Shown one piece after another: positions 7,424-9,353 of a stretch of DNA of 9,353 nucleotides; the stretch's first letter is position 1, and each line of letters starts with the position of its first letter. A program made the translations under genes and the position numbers. Source of the DNA: an uncultured Haloferula sp. (GTDB lineage: Bacteria > Verrucomicrobiota > Verrucomicrobiae > Verrucomicrobiales > Akkermansiaceae); assembly GCA_946481625.1 (NCBI GenBank), contig CAMLOZ010000098.1, positions 1 through 9,353 of the forward strand, in the 5' to 3' direction. The notes beneath the pieces were generated by a model. That model ran no database searches, was not told the DNA's origin, and saw nothing but the letters and a program-made list of their open reading frames with translations.

Positions 7424-7439
7424 CGGGGCGAAATCCCCG
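7424..7439 (-). other. Short hairpin between the DUF1311 gene and ileS
   Basis: CGGGG at 7424-7428 and CCCCG at 7435-7439 form a 5-base-pair stem with a 6-base loop, flanked by AAAT on both sides. It lies about 70 bases past the end of the DUF1311 gene and 85 bases before ileS on the same strand. It may contribute to termination of the upstream transcript; there is no convincing T-run. Low certainty. Confidence 0.25.
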
Positions 7440-7468
7440 GAAATCATGCGCCCACGGCCCGGTTTCCC

Positions 7469-7494
7469 CAGGGAGAAGGGGCATCCCGCGCCCC
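7469..7494. repeat. Dispersed intergenic repeat, copy A
   Basis: This 26-base stretch aligns without gaps to 7897-7922, with 21 of 26 positions identical; both copies end in the same 10-base block CCCGCGCCCC. It also holds an imperfect stem: AGGGGC at 7477-7482 against GCCCCCT at 7490-7496 with one bulged C. It sits just beyond the 3' end of the DUF1311 gene (stop at 7508), in the same orientation relative to the flanking genes as copy B has to rnhA. This suggests a small palindromic repeat family associated with gene 3' ends. Confidence 0.5.
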
Positions 7495-7507
7495 CTGCGG
7501 AGCAGGC

Positions 7508-7864
7508 CTACTTCTTCCCGTCTTCCACCAGATACTCGCGCAAGGCTTTCACACGCTCCTGCGTGAGTTTCCCGCGCACGCCCTCGTGCACCAGCGGCCA
7601 CATGCTGCCGCCCCGGGCCTCGGCATCCGCCCGGAAAGCCGCCTCCGCATCGCGAAAGGCCACCCAAGCCCGCTGCGAACGCTTGAGCATCTCCTTCGCC
7701 TCGTCATCGAGCACCCCGAGCACCTTCCCATAGACCTCGTTCAATTCCTTGTCCGCCTTGGCGAACTCCGCCGCCGCCCCGGCATTCATCTCCTGCTGCG
7801 ACTGACCCGGTGAAAGACTCGAGGAGCAGAACAACAAACACAGCGCGATGGACGGAAGATTCAT
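7508..7864 (-). CDS. Small secreted DUF1311 / LprI-N-type protein
   Basis: A 118-residue protein. Residues 4-19 are hydrophobic and end near SPGQSQQ, a signal peptide for export; FC at 12-13 does not make a proper lipobox. The mature part matches DUF1311 (the lysozyme-inhibitor LprI N-terminal family): ADKELNEVYGKVLGVLDD at 37-54, LKRSQRAWVAFRDAEAAF at 60-77 (hallmark 'QRaWi.fRDae') and LTQERVKALREYL at 100-112 (hallmark 'lT..R...L'). The cysteines usual in the family, including the one after RDAE, are replaced here, so no disulfide can form in the mature protein. I chose the ATG at 7864 because AGGA lies 7 bases upstream and a signal peptide follows at once; the open frame up to 7930 runs into rnhA. 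Function is unknown; lysozyme inhibition is only a family label. It follows rnhA after 62 bases. Confidence 0.8.
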   Translation of the reverse strand: MNLPSIALCLLFCSSSLSPGQSQQEMNAGAAAEFAKADKELNEVYGKVLGVLDDEAKEMLKRSQRAWVAFRDAEAAFRADAEARGGSMWPLVHEGVRGKLTQERVKALREYLVEDGKK

Positions 7865-7871
7865 CCTGCCA

Positions 7872-7875
7872 TCCT
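7872..7875 (-). promoter_or_regulatory. Shine-Dalgarno motif of the DUF1311 gene
   Basis: On the minus strand AGGA is followed by 7 bases and then the ATG at 7864. It is the only well-placed Shine-Dalgarno-like motif I find among the genes of the window, and it supports this start. Confidence 0.5.
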
Positions 7876-7896
7876 GCGCGCCCGAAGGCCATTCCG

Positions 7897-7922
7897 CAAG
7901 GAGGGGGTGCGTCCCGCGCCCC
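7897..7922. repeat. Dispersed intergenic repeat, copy B, forming a hairpin after rnhA
   Basis: This is the second copy of the 26-base repeat at 7469-7494 (21 of 26 identical). It contains a perfect 6-base-pair inverted repeat, GAGGGG at 7901-7906 and CCCCTC at 7919-7924, beginning 2 bases after the rnhA stop. On the minus strand it could act as a terminator-like or mRNA-protecting hairpin for rnhA. No T-run follows, so intrinsic termination is not shown. Confidence 0.5.
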
Positions 7923-7926
7923 TCGA

Positions 7927-8391
7927 TCAACCTTCAAACCCCGCGTCCACCAACAAATCCCGCCCCATCGCCGCCGCCACCGCCAGCACATCGCAGCGCT
8001 CGTTCTCCTTGTGGCCGGCATGCCCGCGCAGCCACTTCCAGGTCATCTTGTGCCCTTCCGCCGCCGCTGCCAGCCGCAGCCACAGATCCTGGTTCTTCAC
8101 CGGCTGGTTCGAGGCCGTGCGCCAGCCCTTCGCCTTCCAACCCTTGATCCAGTTTTTCGACATCGCGTCGATCACGTAGCGCGAGTCCGACAGCAACTCG
8201 ACCTCGCAAGGTTCCTTCAAGGCCTCCAACGCCATGATCGTCGCCAGCAGTTCCATCCGGTTGTTGGTCGTGCGCGAAAAGCCCTTCGCCATCTCCAGCC
8301 GGTGCTTGCCGCAAACCATCACGACCCCGTAGCCGCCCGGCCCCGGGTTGCCCTTGCAGGCCCCGTCGGTATGAATCACCACGCGTCTCAT
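7927..8391 (-). CDS. rnhA: Ribonuclease HI
   Basis: A 154-residue protein, the same size as E. coli RNase HI (155). The enzyme cuts the RNA strand of RNA-DNA hybrids in the cytoplasm (R-loops, primer remnants) using two metal ions. All catalytic residues are visible: Asp9 in HTDGACKGNPGPGG (7-20), Glu47 in NNRMELLA (43-50), Asp69 in SDSRYVID (68-75), His124 in GHAGH (123-127) and Asp134 in ENERCDVLA (129-137). The tryptophan-rich basic handle (NWIKGWKAKGW at 80-90) is also present, as in the E. coli type. I chose the ATG at 8391; the frame continues upstream to 8844 but that part runs through intergenic repeats and antisense to the transporter. No Shine-Dalgarno motif is seen, and a GC-rich hairpin ends 2 bases before the ATG. 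The DUF1311 gene follows after 62 bases; a transporter gene diverges upstream. Confidence 0.97.
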   Translation of the reverse strand: MRRVVIHTDGACKGNPGPGGYGVVMVCGKHRLEMAKGFSRTTNNRMELLATIMALEALKEPCEVELLSDSRYVIDAMSKNWIKGWKAKGWRTASNQPVKNQDLWLRLAAAAEGHKMTWKWLRGHAGHKENERCDVLAVAAAMGRDLLVDAGFEG

Positions 8392-8392
8392 T

Positions 8393-8424
8393 CGGCGGGG
8401 CGCAGCGAAGCCGCCCCCGCGCCG
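8393..8424. repeat. GC-rich inverted repeat directly upstream of rnhA
   Basis: CGGCGGGGCG at 8393-8402 pairs with CGCCCC at 8412-8417 plus GCCG at 8421-8424, a 10-base-pair stem with a 3-base bulge and a 9-base loop. It touches the rnhA start codon (8391), so it would sit in the leader of the rnhA mRNA or overlap its promoter. It may be a regulatory hairpin or a copy of a dispersed palindromic element. The pairing is visible; the role is inferred. Confidence 0.4.
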
Positions 8425-8432
8425 CGAGTCGA

Positions 8433-8452
8433 GAACTTCGTCCGAAGAGTTC
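8433..8452. promoter_or_regulatory. Short dyad in the rnhA/transporter intergenic region
   Basis: GAACT at 8433-8437 and AGTTC at 8448-8452 are exact reverse complements 10 bases apart, with an additional inner TCG/CGA pairing if two bases bulge out. It lies between the divergent rnhA and transporter genes and could be a protein-binding site or part of the repetitive material around it. Evidence is limited to the symmetry. Confidence 0.25.
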
Positions 8453-8477
8453 CTCCAAACGCCGAGGTTCAAGCACC

Positions 8478-8505
8478 TTCGACGTTCAACGTTGGACGTT
8501 CGCCT
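8478..8505. repeat. 7-base tandem repeat (four degenerate units)
   Basis: Four consecutive units read TTCGACG, TTCAACG, TTGGACG and TTCGCCT, with consensus TTCRACG. The array lies in the 187-base gap between rnhA and the divergent transporter, about 75 bases before the transporter ATG. AACGTT-rich heptamer arrays of this look occur in intergenic DNA of some Verrucomicrobiota and relatives, as far as I recall; this is unverified here. Confidence 0.45.
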
Positions 8506-8578
8506 TGGCCTCCCGCCCCGGATTTGCAAAGAACCCCAAGCTCCCGGCCCGCGCCCTGCTGTCCGGCCCTCCCGCCCC

Positions 8579-9353
8579 ATGCTAACAGACCTGCTCCGCG
8601 CCCTCCTCGGCCTCGCCGTCCTGATCGGTCTCGGCGTCGCCTTCTCCGAGAACCGCAGGGCCATCGACTGGCGGCTCGTCAGGGGAGGCCTCCTGTTGCA
8701 AGTCATCCTCGCGCTGCTCTTCCTCGTCGTCCCCGGCGGCAGCAGCATCTTCAACGGCCTCGCCGCCTTCTTCATCTGGGTCACCGATTTCTCCAAGGAG
8801 GGCGCGAAATTCGTCTTCGGACCGCTCGCGGACCCTTCCGCCATGCGACCCGTCTTCGGACCGGCCGGCGGGGTGGTCTTCGCCTTCTACGTCCTGCCCA
8901 CCATCATCTTCTTCTCCGCCCTCTGCTCGCTCCTCTACTACTGCGGCATTCTGCAAAAGGTCGTGTGGGCCTTCGCCTGGGTCACCAAGCGCTTCATGAG
9001 ACTCTCCGGCGCGGAATCGCTCGCCGCCGCTGCGGAAATCTTCCTCGGCCAGACGGAGTCCCCGCTAATGATCAAGCCCTACATCGACCGGATGAACCGC
9101 AGCGAGATCTTCGCGCTGATGACCGGCGGCATGGCCACGATCGCGGGCGGCGTGCTGCTCGCCTACATCGGCTTCCTCGGCGGCGAGGACGAAGCCCAGA
9201 AGGTCGCCTTCGCCAAGTTCCTGCTCTGCGCTTCCTTCATGGCCGCGCCCGCCTCCCTCGTCGTGGCAAAGCTCCTGATCCCGCAGACCGAGCCGATCGA
9301 CGACTCGCTCCACGTCCCGAAGGACAAGCTCGGTGCCAATCTCCTTGATGCCC
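8579..9353 (+). CDS. CNT-family (NupC-type) concentrative nucleoside transporter, 3' end cut by window edge
   Basis: The first 258 residues are present and the frame is open to the right edge; full-length bacterial CNTs have about 400-430. These inner-membrane proteins import nucleosides with Na+ or H+. Family landmarks are in order: hydrophobic helices from residue 5 (LLRALLGLAVLIGLGVAF), LPTIIFFSALCSLLYYCGI at 106-124, SGAESLAAAAEIFLGQTESP at 143-162 with the nucleoside-contacting GQTE at 157-160, LMIKPYI at 163-169, MTGGMATIAGGVLLAY at 181-196 and ASFMAAPASLVVAKLL at 218-233. The second half, with the other substrate-binding motif, is outside the window, so specificity and ion coupling cannot be judged. 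It starts at ATG 8579 with only C-rich sequence before it (CCTCCCGCCCC). It diverges from rnhA; a link between nucleoside import and RNase H is not implied. Confidence 0.93.
   Translation, partial: MLTDLLRALLGLAVLIGLGVAFSENRRAIDWRLVRGGLLLQVILALLFLVVPGGSSIFNGLAAFFIWVTDFSKEGAKFVFGPLADPSAMRPVFGPAGGVVFAFYVLPTIIFFSALCSLLYYCGILQKVVWAFAWVTKRFMRLSGAESLAAAAEIFLGQTESPLMIKPYIDRMNRSEIFALMTGGMATIAGGVLLAYIGFLGGEDEAQKVAFAKFLLCASFMAAPASLVVAKLLIPQTEPIDDSLHVPKDKLGANLLDA

Noticed and set aside
7340..7507. T-box riboswitch or defined promoter upstream of ileS
   Set aside because: No T-box sequence or specifier stem is visible. Two possible promoter pairs (TTGGCC with TACGAC at 7393-7421; TTGACC with TAGCGT at 7352-7380) have 17-base spacing but weak -10 matches, too poor to report as features.
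8392..8578. A small gene or RNA in the rnhA/transporter gap
   Set aside because: I see only inverted and tandem repeats there, with no start plus coding-like frame and no tRNA-like fold.
8392..8844. N-terminal extension of rnhA by about 150 residues
   Set aside because: The extra sequence reads through intergenic repeats and antisense to the transporter, and the product from ATG 8391 already has the standard RNase HI length.
7810..9348. A 512-codon plus-strand frame across DUF1311, rnhA and the transporter
   Set aside because: It is antisense to rnhA and out of frame with the transporter, and its translation is Arg/Pro/His-rich. It is a shadow frame.
1..9353. Defence island, prophage, integrative element or CRISPR array
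   Set aside because: No integrase, transposase, toxin-antitoxin pair, restriction gene or spaced direct-repeat array is present; the genes are mostly core housekeeping and envelope functions.

Overview
The window is a GC-rich bacterial chromosome segment, probably from the Verrucomicrobiota (a Luteolibacter/Haloferula-like member of the Verrucomicrobiales). That assignment is an inference from the overall look of the proteins, the near absence of Shine-Dalgarno motifs and the style of the short intergenic repeats; it was not tested by any search. The content is mostly core cell-envelope, translation and nucleic-acid genes. I see no transposase, integrase, phage gene, CRISPR array or tRNA/rRNA gene, and no gene-free stretch longer than about 190 bases.

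Layout. (1) Positions 1-2283, minus strand: an apparent operon read right to left. It holds uppP (undecaprenyl-pyrophosphate phosphatase), then an exported M23 (LytM-type) zinc peptidase with all catalytic residues, then a membrane-anchored staphylococcal-nuclease-like protein cut by the left edge of the window. Gaps are 14 and 3 bases. (2) Positions 2284-2391: the divergent gap between uppP and the next gene, containing a strong inverted repeat. (3) Positions 2392-3033, plus strand: a DUF2062 membrane protein, whose stop codon overlaps that of the convergent gene on a single CTAG. (4) Positions 3030-7339, minus strand: ileS, then lspA overlapping it by 8 bases, then a signal-peptide and TPM-domain protein with a C-terminal membrane anchor. 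LspA is unusually long and carries an extra loop just before its catalytic motif. (5) Positions 7340-8578: a small DUF1311 (LprI-like) secreted protein and rnhA (RNase HI), both on the minus strand. Around them lie short GC-rich inverted repeats, two copies of a 26-base repeat and a 7-base tandem repeat. (6) Positions 8579-9353, plus strand: the N-terminal part of a CNT-family nucleoside transporter, cut by the right edge.

How they work together: UppP recycles the lipid carrier for peptidoglycan precursors and the M23 enzyme trims or remodels peptidoglycan, so that cluster is a cell-wall unit with an extracytoplasmic nuclease attached. IleS-LspA couples isoleucyl-tRNA synthesis to lipoprotein signal-peptide cleavage, a common bacterial pairing. 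I find no convincing undescribed multi-gene system here. The observations most worth checking are the LspA insertion, the uppP/DUF2062 inverted repeat, the uppP-M23-nuclease linkage and the repeat families around rnhA and the DUF1311 gene.
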